35,200 bases of DNA from Flavobacterium sp. (lineage in GTDB: Bacteria > Bacteroidota > Bacteroidia > Flavobacteriales > Flavobacteriaceae). Both the position numbers and the translations under genes were made by a program. Below, piece by piece: positions 1 to 9,083 of this stretch (positions are counted from its first letter, which is position 1; each line of letters starts with the position of its first letter). Where the stretch lies: contig JAQSDU010000004.1 of assembly GCA_029946065.1 (NCBI GenBank), forward strand, positions 1 to 35,200, in the 5' to 3' direction. Below the pieces are notes generated by a model. It searched no databases. It was given only the letters and a program-made list of their open reading frames with translations, and was not told the origin of the DNA.

Positions 1-590
1 GCTGTTCCAGTTGTAAATGATGGCGTTGGATTTGGTAGATCATTTTTACAATAAATAGCACTGCCAAATATAAACGAGGCGTCTGGTTTCGGTGTAATGG
101 TTATTTCTGTCTGCTCAATTACTTCGCCACAACCACCTGAAGCGGCTATTGTATTATAAACAGTATAAGTTCCAATCGGACTGGCTAAATCAATAACACC
201 AGTTGTAGCGTCAATAATTAAACCTGCAGGCGTTGCCGTAAATACACCTGAAGCACCATCTAAAATTGGAGCAGGATTTTCAGCATCTGTACAAATTTCC
301 GGAAACTCATAGTGGAAAGTACCTACTAAAGGATCAGTCAATGTGACGGTTTGTATGTAAGTAACATCTGCGCAAACTCCAGTTCCTATTATAGTATTGG
401 TAATGTCATACGTTCCAGCAGGACTGGCTAATAAGTCAATCTCACCTGTTGAAGCATCAACAAAAACCAAATCAGTAGGTGCTGCCGTAAATGTTCCAGC
501 TACACCGGTTGGTATTGGGTTGGTGCCGATATTTTTACAATAGGCTGCATCGGAATAACTGAACGTTGGGTCTGGTAATGGTTGTACTAC
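1..590 (-). repeat. Tandem 81-82-codon Cys-anchored protein repeats
   Basis: Within the giant protein, the motif YCKN or ICTD recurs with its Cys codon at + positions 537-539, 291-293 and 48-50, spacings of 246 and 243 bp (82 and 81 codons). Between anchors each unit reads like NP.P followed by GTFTA, P.GL or P.DL, TG.IDL, SP.GTY and NTI. Two full units and the start of a third are inside the window, and the array continues past the left edge. The pattern resembles the Ig-like repeats of large flavobacterial surface proteins such as SprB; that resemblance is from memory. Confidence 0.75.
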
Positions 591-3500
591 CAGATTAACA
601 GGCACTACATTGTAACATGTCGCCAAAGCGTTGCTTTCTACCCTTACATAAATTATCGTTGTTGCAGAAGCGAGTGGCGTCGTTATTGAAATACCTGGCT
701 GATCCGTTTCTGCAGCAGTCGGTGTAAGGTGGTAAGTCAACGTATATAGTGTAGCGTCTAATGGTCCTAAAATCTGAGCCGCTAATGTTTGCAAATCAAA
801 TGACGCAATACCATCATTAGAAGGGTCGTCACATAATACATAGTCAGCCGGAACGGTTGTTTCGATAGGCGGACTTAGCACTACAACAATTGTATCATCA
901 ACTGGGTTTAATCCGCAGGTGCCTTTTACGGTGTATGTTCCTGAAACAGTAGCCAAATAGGTCGCTGATGTTTCACCAGGAATTGGTGTAGCGGAATCAT
1001 TAAAATACCATTCGAATGTACTAGGAACGTTATTTAAATCGGTAATACCCGTTAATGCATTTAAAGTCACATTGGCAGCACAAAGCGAAATGTCCGGGCC
1101 TAAAGCCACATTACAGCAGACAGTGGTTCCAGCTCCGGGCGCACCAAAATTGGTTTGTACAAGCCTAATTTTTCCTGGTTGGTTACTAAAGTTAGTTACC
1201 AAGATTACATAAAACTGACCAATAACGGCGTTGTTTATTGTAAGGTCTTCGGTAAAACTGGCACTGTAACTACAGTCAACGATATTGCCAAAAGGATAAA
1301 AGTTAGGGTCATTTTGATTATTTGGACAAGTAGGACAATCTGTAAATGCAATCTGCGAACAAGTGGCTGTTCCTCCTGTTTCACTATCCACTGAGTCAAA
1401 TGGTCCCCAAGCCACAAAGTCAACGTCATGAGTCGCTCCGATTGGGGCACCTGTAATAGGGTCAAAATCATCGTACTGTTGAATGTTGAAAGCCAAATCA
1501 CCAGCTTGATCGATGTGCAACGTATAGAAAGTAGGATTCGGAATAGAACCTAAACATGCGACTTGTGAATTGTCTGGTAAATCTGTTGTATTGGCAAATA
1601 TATATGGATTGTCTATAGAAGATCCGCAGAAAGGAGCTGCGTTCTGACAGCTTGAAACTGGTTTCACACAAACATTAAACGCTGCTACCTGACCGGTTGC
1701 TTCATTAGACCAAACTCTTATATAATAGGTATTATCGACCGTAAGGTTTTTAATTACTGCTGTTAGGCTATTGGCAGCACTACACGCTAATCTTGTTAAT
1801 GCGCCACAATTTCCAGAATATACAGCAAAATTCAAATTCTCTGTTGTTCCTACAACATTTAATAAAGAAATAATTTCTGTTCCTGAGTTGGCTACGAAAG
1901 TAAACCAAACATCATCATTGGCATTTCCAAAACAAGGCGAAGCTGTTGGTTGTGTCCCCACCGGCTGGGCAGATGGTGTAGCGCCTGTAATCGTTCCTGG
2001 TGTAGTAAGGATACAATCTGGTGTTTCATTCACCGGAACATTTATTGCATTAGCGCACTCATCATTTGGTCCCGGAGGTGGTGGTGTATTAACACAAATC
2101 GTAAATGCTGCTGAATTTGCAGGGGTATTGGTAGAAGTATATACCCTGATATAATAAACCTGACCCACCGTAAGACCTGTGGCAACAGTCTCCATATCAG
2201 TACTACAATACAATCTTGTTAGGTTATCACAAGCTCCTGTTAATACGGAATAGTTCAACACGGTCGCTGCTGGCGTACCAACAATATTATTAATACTAAT
2301 CACCTGATTTACACTTGTAGCTGTAAACGTAAACCATACATCTCTATTGCCAAGTCCACAACCGGCTCCTGTTAATGGTGGTGTGGTTACCGGTGAAGAA
2401 GCTGTTGCTCCTAATGTATTTCCAGCAACGTTTAACGCTGGATCACATGCCCAAACTGGGTTAACCTGAATATTAGTTGCAAATGCGCAATCATCATTGA
2501 CAGGTTTGGTTGTAAATGTTTTTGGATTTAAAATGGTCCATGTACTTACATCTGATGAAGAACATAAGGCCCTTATGTAATAAATATAATTTGTACCAGG
2601 TTGTAAACCTGTAATTGTAGCTCCTACAAGAGGCGCTAATGCCAGATCCGCAGTCACCACAAAATAAGGAGGACCCGGAGTTGTGCTCACAGGAGATCCA
2701 TTTACCGGAAGCGGAGATCCAACAGGCACGGCATAAATCTCCCATTGTGTCTCAGTACCACCTGGTGTCCAGGTTAGCGTAGCTGTAGTTTGTGAAGGCG
2801 GGGTAGTCGTTGAAACTGATAACGCTGTAGGCTTAGGACAAGTTGGAGCCGTACAGTTTCCTACAGAATCATAGACAACTGTTAACGGAGTTCCCACGCC
2901 CGGTGCTTTAGTAAAAATAATATCTGTAAAAGGATTCTGAACCGAAACACCTATTTCCTCCGGTGCTGTTCCTGCTACACTCCAAAATAAATCAAACGGT
3001 ACATTGGTACAAAGTGAAACGTTCACTGTGCTTGGTCCAGCTCCTGATGCTAATGCAAGCGTCTGGATAATGATACCATTTTGTCTTACCTGAATTTTTC
3101 CACCGTTCCAGCCATTAGCACCAGAATCTGTAAGGATAAATTTATATTGACATTTGTTTGCCACATCACAAGTGACTGTATTGAAAATAAACGGACCTGT
3201 CCATGTACTATTATCGTTACCTGGACAAACTGTTCTTACATAAAAATAATAAATAGTGGCAGCAGGAAGATTATTGAAAAGATAGGTTGGAGTAGCACTT
3301 GCATCAACGTAATCATTGACGAATATAGTCCCGGGAACATCCCATGGACCAGTCGTAGATGGTGGTGCTGGAACTGGGAATCCAGGTACCAATATCAAAT
3401 CATAAACAGATTGGCCTGCAACGCCAGGAAACCAATGTGCCAATGCACTATTAACTCCGGCATTAAGCTGAGGAGCATCAACGGTCGGCGTCAAAGGTTT

Positions 3501-5717
3501 AGGACAAGTTGGCAAAGTTGTAAATGTAGTACAAACCCATACAGATTTCGTACCGCAAGCCGATCTTACACAAACCTGATACGTCGTATCTGCTAATAAA
3601 GGTATAGTAGTAGTGAATGAAGTCGATGTGATACCGGCATAAGTAGGTGTTGTATTAATATCCGGATCTGGTCCGCCTGCTATCGCCACATAAACATCAA
3701 ACAGTGTTTGTGCCGGAGCCGTAAAATTGATTGTGCCGCTAGAAGTATTGATTCCTGAAACCGTAACATTGGTAGGTGGAATATCACAAACTACTTCGGT
3801 ACAATTGGTATTGGCAACAGAGTTATAAATAACAGATCCCGCACTTCCTGTCCCTGCTGGTTTTGTATAAATTGTTTGCCCTAAAGCATTGACGATTTTC
3901 AAAACTGTTTGGTTCGGTTGTGAACCAGCAACAGTCCAAAATACATCAAAAGGAGCACTTGGACACAATGGAACAGTTACAGAAACAGGGCCTTGCCCGG
4001 TTAAAAGTGTAGATCCAAGTGGAGCACCTACAGTAGCGTCAATACCATTTTGTCTCACAATCATTCTGGCACCATGCCATCCGCCGTTTGCGGTATTGCT
4101 TAAAACAAAAGTATAGTTACACCTGTCGGCATCAGCACAACATTTAGTATTGAAGGCAACTGGTCCCGCCCAAGCACTATATATTCCCGAACCTGGAGCA
4201 CATTCAGACCTTACCCAATATTGATATTGATGGCATGATACTAAATTAGTTGGTGTGAAAGTTGGTGTCGTTACAAAATCATAAACCCCTAGTCCGTCAG
4301 GAACTAAAGCACCTAAATCTTGTACAGCAACCTGCCATCCGTTGTATGCTGCATTGGTCCATGACAAAGTAGCAGAAGTTAAATCAGGAGTTGCGGTAAG
4401 TGCTGTTGGTTTTGGATTACAATTTTCGCATTGGATAAGCAAGTTATAAGCTATGGTCTGTGTAGCTGGGCCTGAAGAAATAACAATTGTATAGCTTGTT
4501 CCTGCCGTTACTGTCACATTAAAACTTCTTACGCTTGTATTTGAATTGGCCACACCTCCTAAACATGGAGTACCGGCTACTGGACATGCACCATACATAA
4601 ACACCGAAGAGTTGGTCGAAGTTGTTCCTACCGGTGTCATTGTCACGTTGATGTTACAATCAAACGGAGCTGTAAAAGTATAATAGACTTCATTTCCTGC
4701 AAGGTAATTGGTTCCAACAGGTATTGCTCCGCACAATGTAGTTCCCTGTGCAACATCTGTATCATCCCCATAATTGGCTGTATTGCCACTGGTCTGATAA
4801 GGAATTTGAGGAATTACAATAGGATCCGAACAAACCGATCCTAAGGGTTTGGTACAGAACAAAAGCGGTCCTGCCCAGTCGCTTGGGTTATTGCCATCGC
4901 AAACTGCCCTTACATAATATTTATAACACTGACCCGGAACCAAACCTGTTCCTGTATAAGAAATATTTGCTCCTGATCCTGTAAAAGGAATTCCAACACC
5001 GGTTGGGTCACTATTTTCAAAAACGAATTCAATTTCAAAATTGGTTGTTCCAACTGCGGTGTTTGTAAAGAAAATCGGTGCAGTAGTTGAACCTATGTTT
5101 GCTGTAACCACGTTAAGTTCTGTAGGCTTCCCGCATTTTTGAACCATCCTCACATCATCTACTAACCACCTATCTCCTGATCTTTGTGTACCTGGTTGTG
5201 TATACATCCTTACGAAGGCTATATAAATATTGCCGCCAACGTAGGCATCAAGGTTCACCGCTTTTTCTTCATAAGCAGTAATGTCTCCATTGAGATCTGT
5301 AAGCTCCGCTTCTGTCCATGTCTGGATCGTAGTAAAGGTTGATAGATCTGTCTGGGAAGTAGTAGAAACACGTATTTGGTATATCGTATTTTCATCAGAA
5401 TTGGCTGTCTGTCTAGTCCAAAAACGCATCTGCCCATTGGTTGGAACCAATTGCGTTGCGGTAATCAGATAATCCTCTTCAGTATTGCCTATTCCAATTT
5501 GCTCATTGTTAATGAAGGCTGCATTAGGAGCAGAATAAGCAGCATAAGCGGCGGTATTTAATTGCCAGTGCTGAGGCTGAACAACCTCGGTGCCATTGAG
5601 CCTACTTTTGACAACCCAATCAGCAGGCAAACCCGCATCAAAGTTTTGAGGAAGTGCCTGACCGTAACCTGAAAACATCCCTAAAAACAGAAGTAATAAT
5701 AAGGTAATTTTTTTCAT
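1..5717 (-). CDS. Giant secreted mosaic adhesin-like protein, 3' end beyond the window
   Basis: An uninterrupted minus-strand frame runs from the ATG at 5717 to the left edge (1905 codons, no stop), so the protein is partial at its C terminus. It opens with a signal peptide, MKKITLLLLLFLGMFSGYGQ. A choice-of-anchor J/MAM-like domain follows (about residues 22-190, ending near RWLVDDVRM), then an FnIII domain and a beta-sandwich region (about 290-427). Next come FnIII domains alternating with two copies of an unnamed module (about 526-640 and 851-955). Two pre-peptidase-like domains start with NDDCA and NDECA (near 2500 and 2070). After further Ig/PKD-like domains, Cys-anchored repeats fill the last 590 bp. 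Proteins of this type in Flavobacteria are usually exported by the type IX secretion system and act as surface adhesins or gliding factors. The C-terminal sorting domain that would show this lies outside the window, so that part is inference. Confidence 0.88.
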   Translation of the reverse strand, partial: MKKITLLLLLFLGMFSGYGQALPQNFDAGLPADWVVKSRLNGTEVVQPQHWQLNTAAYAAYSAPNAAFINNEQIGIGNTEEDYLITATQLVPTNGQMRFWTRQTANSDENTIYQIRVSTTSQTDLSTFTTIQTWTEAELTDLNGDITAYEEKAVNLDAYVGGNIYIAFVRMYTQPGTQRSGDRWLVDDVRMVQKCGKPTELNVVTANIGSTTAPIFFTNTAVGTTNFEIEFVFENSDPTGVGIPFTGSGANISYTGTGLVPGQCYKYYVRAVCDGNNPSDWAGPLLFCTKPLGSVCSDPIVIPQIPYQTSGNTANYGDDTDVAQGTTLCGAIPVGTNYLAGNEVYYTFTAPFDCNINVTMTPVGTTSTNSSVFMYGACPVAGTPCLGGVANSNTSVRSFNVTVTAGTSYTIVISSGPATQTIAYNLLIQCENCNPKPTALTATPDLTSATLSWTNAAYNGWQVAVQDLGALVPDGLGVYDFVTTPTFTPTNLVSCHQYQYWVRSECAPGSGIYSAWAGPVAFNTKCCADADRCNYTFVLSNTANGGWHGARMIVRQNGIDATVGAPLGSTLLTGQGPVSVTVPLCPSAPFDVFWTVAGSQPNQTVLKIVNALGQTIYTKPAGTGSAGSVIYNSVANTNCTEVVCDIPPTNVTVSGINTSSGTINFTAPAQTLFDVYVAIAGGPDPDINTTPTYAGITSTSFTTTIPLLADTTYQVCVRSACGTKSVWVCTTFTTLPTCPKPLTPTVDAPQLNAGVNSALAHWFPGVAGQSVYDLILVPGFPVPAPPSTTGPWDVPGTIFVNDYVDASATPTYLFNNLPAATIYYFYVRTVCPGNDNSTWTGPFIFNTVTCDVANKCQYKFILTDSGANGWNGGKIQVRQNGIIIQTLALASGAGPSTVNVSLCTNVPFDLFWSVAGTAPEEIGVSVQNPFTDIIFTKAPGVGTPLTVVYDSVGNCTAPTCPKPTALSVSTTTPPSQTTATLTWTPGGTETQWEIYAVPVGSPLPVNGSPVSTTPGPPYFVVTADLALAPLVGATITGLQPGTNYIYYIRALCSSSDVSTWTILNPKTFTTKPVNDDCAFATNIQVNPVWACDPALNVAGNTLGATASSPVTTPPLTGAGCGLGNRDVWFTFTATSVNQVISINNIVGTPAATVLNYSVLTGACDNLTRLYCSTDMETVATGLTVGQVYYIRVYTSTNTPANSAAFTICVNTPPPPGPNDECANAINVPVNETPDCILTTPGTITGATPSAQPVGTQPTASPCFGNANDDVWFTFVANSGTEIISLLNVVGTTENLNFAVYSGNCGALTRLACSAANSLTAVIKNLTVDNTYYIRVWSNEATGQVAAFNVCVKPVSSCQNAAPFCGSSIDNPYIFANTTDLPDNSQVACLGSIPNPTFYTLHIDQAGDLAFNIQQYDDFDPITGAPIGATHDVDFVAWGPFDSVDSETGGTATCSQIAFTDCPTCPNNQNDPNFYPFGNIVDCSYSASFTEDLTINNAVIGQFYVILVTNFSNQPGKIRLVQTNFGAPGAGTTVCCNVALGPDISLCAANVTLNALTGITDLNNVPSTFEWYFNDSATPIPGETSATYLATVSGTYTVKGTCGLNPVDDTIVVVLSPPIETTVPADYVLCDDPSNDGIASFDLQTLAAQILGPLDATLYTLTYHLTPTAAETDQPGISITTPLASATTIIYVRVESNALATCYNVVPVNLVVQPLPDPTFSYSDAAYCKNIGTNPIPTGVAGTFTAAPTDLVFVDASTGEIDLLASPAGTYDITNTIIGTGVCADVTYIQTVTLTDPLVGTFHYEFPEICTDAENPAPILDGASGVFTATPAGLIIDATTGVIDLASPIGTYTVYNTIAASGGCGEVIEQTEITITPKPDASFIFGSAIYCKNDLPNPTPSFTTGT

Positions 5718-5767
5718 GAATGAAAAGTTAAGTGATTTAATATAGATTTTTCGTGGATTTCGAATCC

Positions 5768-5775
5768 CAAATTTA
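5768..5775 (-). promoter_or_regulatory. Putative -7 promoter element for the giant secreted protein
   Basis: On the minus strand TAAATTTG matches the Bacteroidota -7 consensus TAnnTTTG exactly and lies about 50 bp upstream of the ATG. No good TTTG is present at -33; GTTA is at the right spacing. Confidence 0.4.
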
Positions 5776-5881
5776 AAAATTTTTAAGAATAATCTAACGA
5801 TAAATTCATATTTAACTAAATACTTTAGTTTTGTGGTATTTCTTTACCGCCCTCAAACGCCTAAAATTCATCCCAAATCAC

Positions 5882-5889
5882 TAAATTTG
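5882..5889 (+). promoter_or_regulatory. Putative -7 promoter element for hflX
   Basis: TAAATTTG fits TAnnTTTG and would give a very short leader before the ATG at 5906. A second match, TAGTTTTG at 5826-5833, would give a leader of about 65 nt. Neither has a clear -33 TTTG, so the choice between them is open. Confidence 0.4.
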
Positions 5890-5905
5890 TATCACATTTA
5901 AAATT

Positions 5906-7132
5906 ATGCTTGAAAAAGAAAATATCAATTTTGAAAAAACCATAGTCGTTGGGATTATCACGCAAAACCAAAGCGAAGACAAACTCAATGAATACTTGGA
6001 CGAACTCGAATTTCTAACTTTTACCGCCGGTGGCGAAGTCATCAAACGCTTTTCGCAGAAGATGGAACGACCAAACCCAAAAACTTTCGTCGGTACCGGA
6101 AAAATAGAAGAAATTCACCTTTATATAAAAGAACATAGTGTTTCAACCGTGATTTTTGACGACGAATTATCGCCTTCGCAACAAAAAAATATCACTAAAA
6201 TTCTAGAATGCAAGGTTTTAGACCGCACCAACCTCATCTTGGATATTTTTGCGCAAAGGGCAGAAACTTCTTATGCGAGAACACAGGTTGAATTGGCGCA
6301 ATGTCAATATTTACTACCAAGACTTTCGGGAATGTGGACACACTTGGAACGCCAGAAAGGTGGAATCGGAATGCGCGGTCCTGGAGAAACAGAAATCGAA
6401 ACCGACCGTCGTATCGTTCGCGATCGAATCGCCTTATTGAAAGACAAAATCAAAATCATCGACAAACAAATGTCTGTGCAACGCAGCAATCGCGGGGCTA
6501 TGGTTCGGGTGGCTTTGGTGGGCTATACGAATGTTGGAAAATCTACTTTGATGAATGTCATCAGCAAAAGTGATGTTTTCGTTGAAAATAAATTATTCGC
6601 AACACTCGACACAACGGTGCGGAAAGTGGTTATCAAAAATTTACCGTTCTTATTGTCTGATACCGTTGGATTTATCAGAAAATTACCAACGCAATTGGTC
6701 GATTCCTTCAAAAGTACGCTCGATGAAGTGCGTGAAGCCGATTTGCTTTTGCATGTCGTAGATATTTCACATGCCGATTTTGAAGAACATATCGAATCTG
6801 TAAACCAAACTTTGGCCGACATCAAAAGTGATAATAAACCCGTTATCATGGTTTTTAATAAAATTGATGCCTACAAGCACCTGACGATTGACGAAGACGA
6901 TCTAATTACAGAAAAAACAAAACGCCATTACACACTTGACGAATGGAAACAAACCTGGATGTCGAATGTTGGCGCTGAAAATGCATTGTTCATTTCGGCA
7001 ACAAACAAGGAGAATTTCGAAGAATTCCGCGAACGCGTATACGAAGCTGTTCGGGAAATTCACATTACGCGTTTTCCTTACAATAAATTTCTTTATCCGG
7101 ATTATAAAGACGCGATTGAAAAAGAGGACTAA
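5906..7132 (+). CDS. hflX: GTPase HflX
   Basis: This 408-residue protein is a ribosome-associated GTPase of the Obg/HflX superfamily, known in other bacteria to split or rescue stalled ribosomes under stress. The N-terminal HflX domain carries the typical NPKTFVGTGK stretch, and a glycine-rich linker (GGIGMRGPGETEIE) precedes the G domain. G motifs are visible: GYTNVGKST (about residues 205-213), DTVGF (about 251-255) and NKID (about 318-321). Length is normal for the family. The start MLEKENINFEKTIVVGI fits family N termini. It stands alone between a divergent surface protein gene and a convergent DUF3078 gene, and ends at a strong inverted repeat. Confidence 0.96.
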   Translation: MLEKENINFEKTIVVGIITQNQSEDKLNEYLDELEFLTFTAGGEVIKRFSQKMERPNPKTFVGTGKIEEIHLYIKEHSVSTVIFDDELSPSQQKNITKILECKVLDRTNLILDIFAQRAETSYARTQVELAQCQYLLPRLSGMWTHLERQKGGIGMRGPGETEIETDRRIVRDRIALLKDKIKIIDKQMSVQRSNRGAMVRVALVGYTNVGKSTLMNVISKSDVFVENKLFATLDTTVRKVVIKNLPFLLSDTVGFIRKLPTQLVDSFKSTLDEVREADLLLHVVDISHADFEEHIESVNQTLADIKSDNKPVIMVFNKIDAYKHLTIDEDDLITEKTKRHYTLDEWKQTWMSNVGAENALFISATNKENFEEFRERVYEAVREIHITRFPYNKFLYPDYKDAIEKED

Positions 7133-7150
7133 ATTTAAATTCCAAATAGC

Positions 7151-7197
7151 AAATCCCAAATTCCAAGAGTCAAGACTTTAATTGGAATTTGGGATTT
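7151..7197. terminator. Bidirectional terminator between hflX and the DUF3078 gene
   Basis: A perfect 16-bp inverted repeat (7151-7166 AAATCCCAAATTCCAA and 7182-7197) encloses a 15-nt loop and is followed by a T-rich run. It lies between convergent genes and could end both transcripts. The stem is AT-rich. It is also built from the short AAATTCC/AAATCCC words that recur elsewhere in this window. Confidence 0.65.
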
Positions 7198-7236
7198 ATT
7201 TGTTTTTTGGAATTTGTTTTTTTGGATTTACGCCAT

Positions 7237-8124
7237 TTATAGATTGAAGTTTACACCCAATCCAAAAACCTGGCGGATTTGAAATCCTCTAAAAGCATTA
7301 TCGTCATATATCGCCTGAAAAGAAATATTGGTTGACAAATAACGGTTGATTTTCATGATGATATTCAACTGATAATCCAAATCGACATTTTGCGGATCTT
7401 CGAGATAATTGCTATAAAGACTCAGGATATTTTCAAAAGTGACGTTTGCCAAAATATCGTGTTTGTAGTAAGCGGCTGCGTAAAATCCGAGTTCATAACG
7501 CATGCTTTTTTCTTGATCTACACCAAAATAGCTTCCGTCAACATAACCTGGAACCGATGTAAATGCTTTGTCAACAAAGGTAAGTTTAGAAGTAGCAGGC
7601 GCCAAATTGAATTTCAAATTATCATCTCTTTTCCAGAGTAATCCAGGACCAAAAGTCAAATACCCAGGCGACATAAATCCGGAATTTTTAGTCCTTATTT
7701 CTGCTTCATTGATATCTTTTCCATACACATAACCATTTGTAAATTGTGTTTTAAAGTTCAAGAATCCTGAATAATACCAATATTTTCCGGCAGCTTTTTT
7801 TCCTAAAAGGGAATTGAATTCAAAACGGTCATCGGTTTTCTTTTCATAACGAGAATTGTTGGTTTTTACCAATCCGTAAGACGCTAAAACCTTGTTGTCC
7901 CAACTGATATTGTCTTTTTTATAATTGAAATCATAATTGATACCAGCCGTTCCGGAAATATTGTTTTCGCCACCGGAAGCCCAATTGCTAAAACTAGATT
8001 CGTTCAAAAGCAGTGAAACATTTCCTTTGGTATGCCAAACTTTGGTCGAATCTGGCTTGGTTTCCTGTGCATTGGCACAAACTGAGCCGAGGAAAAGTGT
8101 GAGTAAAATTGCTGTTTTTTTCAT
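7237..8124 (-). CDS. DUF3078 family outer-membrane-like protein
   Basis: This 295-residue protein has a clear signal peptide (MKKTAILLTLFLGSVCANAQ). Its body of alternating aromatic and polar residues looks like beta strands. The sequence from WHTKGNVSLLLNESSFSNW through WASGGENNISG, and the later GYLTFGPGLLWKRDDNLKFN stretch, are what I associate with DUF3078, a family found mainly in Bacteroidetes. The chain ends in a strand-like, hydrophobic GLGVNFNL, as in outer-membrane barrels. Function is unknown. It is the last gene of the minus-strand series that starts with sufS and lies 34 bp after the DUF2480 gene, so co-transcription is likely. Confidence 0.85.
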   Translation of the reverse strand: MKKTAILLTLFLGSVCANAQETKPDSTKVWHTKGNVSLLLNESSFSNWASGGENNISGTAGINYDFNYKKDNISWDNKVLASYGLVKTNNSRYEKKTDDRFEFNSLLGKKAAGKYWYYSGFLNFKTQFTNGYVYGKDINEAEIRTKNSGFMSPGYLTFGPGLLWKRDDNLKFNLAPATSKLTFVDKAFTSVPGYVDGSYFGVDQEKSMRYELGFYAAAYYKHDILANVTFENILSLYSNYLEDPQNVDLDYQLNIIMKINRYLSTNISFQAIYDDNAFRGFQIRQVFGLGVNFNL

Positions 8125-8158
8125 CTTGGTAGTTTTAAATTCGACTTCGTAAATCTAT

Positions 8159-8668
8159 TTAAGCTTTGCTTTTCTTGTATAATGGCACTGCAGAGCACGC
8201 CTCGCCATACATAATACTTTTGGCAACCGGTCGCAAATATTGTACCGCAAAGACATAGGCACTTTCGGGAACTGGCTTTTTAGAACAGCCTTTCAATATT
8301 ACTGGTTTATTGTCGTATTGGGAATAATCAATTGTTGGTAAAATTTCCTGATAAAGCGCGGTTTCCAAATCTTCAAGATTACCGCTGACGACTTTTTTCG
8401 CAAATGGTGCTGCGCAAACCGTAACCAAAATACGCGCCCAAGCCGGAATTATGGCATCCGTACTACAAAAAACGGCCACATACTGATCCTGATATTGCGA
8501 CCAATCGTGGTTTTTCAGGCTTTCTCGGAAATCTTTTTCCCTTAAAAGAAAACCTTCATAAAGCCATTGCGAAATATCAATCTGCGTGCGGATTCCTTTT
8601 GGATAATAATCCTCAAGGTCGAAAACTTCGAGTACGCTGTTGGCGACTTTGTTTATAATTTCGTCCAT
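8159..8668 (-). CDS. DUF2480 family protein
   Basis: A 169-residue cytoplasmic protein with no signal peptide or membrane segment. The sequence (MDEIINKVANSVLEVFDLE, QIDISQWLYEGFLLREKDFR, CSTDAIIPAWARILVT) is what I recognise as DUF2480, a Bacteroidetes family of unknown function. It usually sits beside SUF genes, as here: it follows the DUF59 gene after an 89-bp gap filled by a repeat cassette and precedes the DUF3078 gene. A role linked to Fe-S assembly can be suggested only from this neighbourhood. There are four cysteines, including one in FCSTD and one in KGCSKK, but no classical metal-binding motif. Confidence 0.85.
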   Translation of the reverse strand: MDEIINKVANSVLEVFDLEDYYPKGIRTQIDISQWLYEGFLLREKDFRESLKNHDWSQYQDQYVAVFCSTDAIIPAWARILVTVCAAPFAKKVVSGNLEDLETALYQEILPTIDYSQYDNKPVILKGCSKKPVPESAYVFAVQYLRPVAKSIMYGEACSAVPLYKKSKA

Positions 8669-8675
8669 AAATTTA

Positions 8676-8757
8676 AGTTGGAAAGTCGAAAGTTGGAAAG
8701 TCGAAAGGCCAGAAAAATAATTAACTTTCCTCTTTTGACTGTTCCCTTTTGACTGTT
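8676..8757. repeat. Short-word repeat cassette with inverted halves
   Basis: AGTTGGAAAGTCGAA is repeated exactly in tandem (8676-8690, 8691-8705). After a short centre come two copies of CTTTTGACTGTT (8732-8743, 8746-8757), whose core is close to the reverse complement of the first words. The right block abuts the stop codon of the DUF59 gene. The element could fold into an imperfect hairpin in the operon mRNA. The same words recur at 16916-17020. Confidence 0.75.
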
Positions 8758-9081
8758 TTATAACATTCCAAGTTCGAGTTTTGCTTCTTCACTCATCAAA
8801 TCTTTTGTCCATGGCGGATCGAAGGTGATTTCAACTTCACAGCCATTAATATCATCGATGGCTTTTACTTTTTCTTCCACTTCCAACGGCAAGGATTCTG
8901 CCACAGGACAATTTGGGGAAGTAAGCGTCATTAGGATTTTCACATGATTTTCTTCGTTGACCATGACATCATAAATCAATCCAAGTTCATATATATCAAC
9001 AGGGATTTCGGGATCGTAAATACCTTTTAAAACTTTTACCACGTTTTCACCGAGGTTGATTGTATCGTTAAATTCTTCCAT
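8758..9081 (-). CDS. SUF-associated DUF59/MIP18 family protein
   Basis: This 107-residue protein belongs to the MIP18/DUF59 family, whose members (SufT, PaaD, eukaryotic CIA2) help deliver Fe-S clusters to target proteins. Visible family marks are the IYDPEIPVDIYELGLIYDV block (about residues 21-39) and TLTSPNCPVAESLP, which carries the conserved Cys, followed by FDPPWTKDLMSEEAK. Length matches the stand-alone SUF-system member rather than a fused form. The start codon lies 2 bp after the sufE stop, so the two are almost certainly translated from one mRNA. The role in cluster maturation follows from family and context. Confidence 0.92.
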   Translation of the reverse strand: MEEFNDTINLGENVVKVLKGIYDPEIPVDIYELGLIYDVMVNEENHVKILMTLTSPNCPVAESLPLEVEEKVKAIDDINGCEVEITFDPPWTKDLMSEEAKLELGML

Positions 9082-9083
9082 AA

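Noticed and set aside
1771..2154. A plus-strand frame of 127 codons, and others at 3081-3596 and 3889-4116
   Set aside because: They lie antisense to the continuous frame of the giant secreted protein, which has clear signal peptide and domains. Their products have no recognisable features.
1..5717. Regular Cys-anchored repeats as a DNA-level satellite
   Set aside because: The period is a whole number of codons and conservation is at the protein level, with DNA differing between units, so it is a protein repeat.
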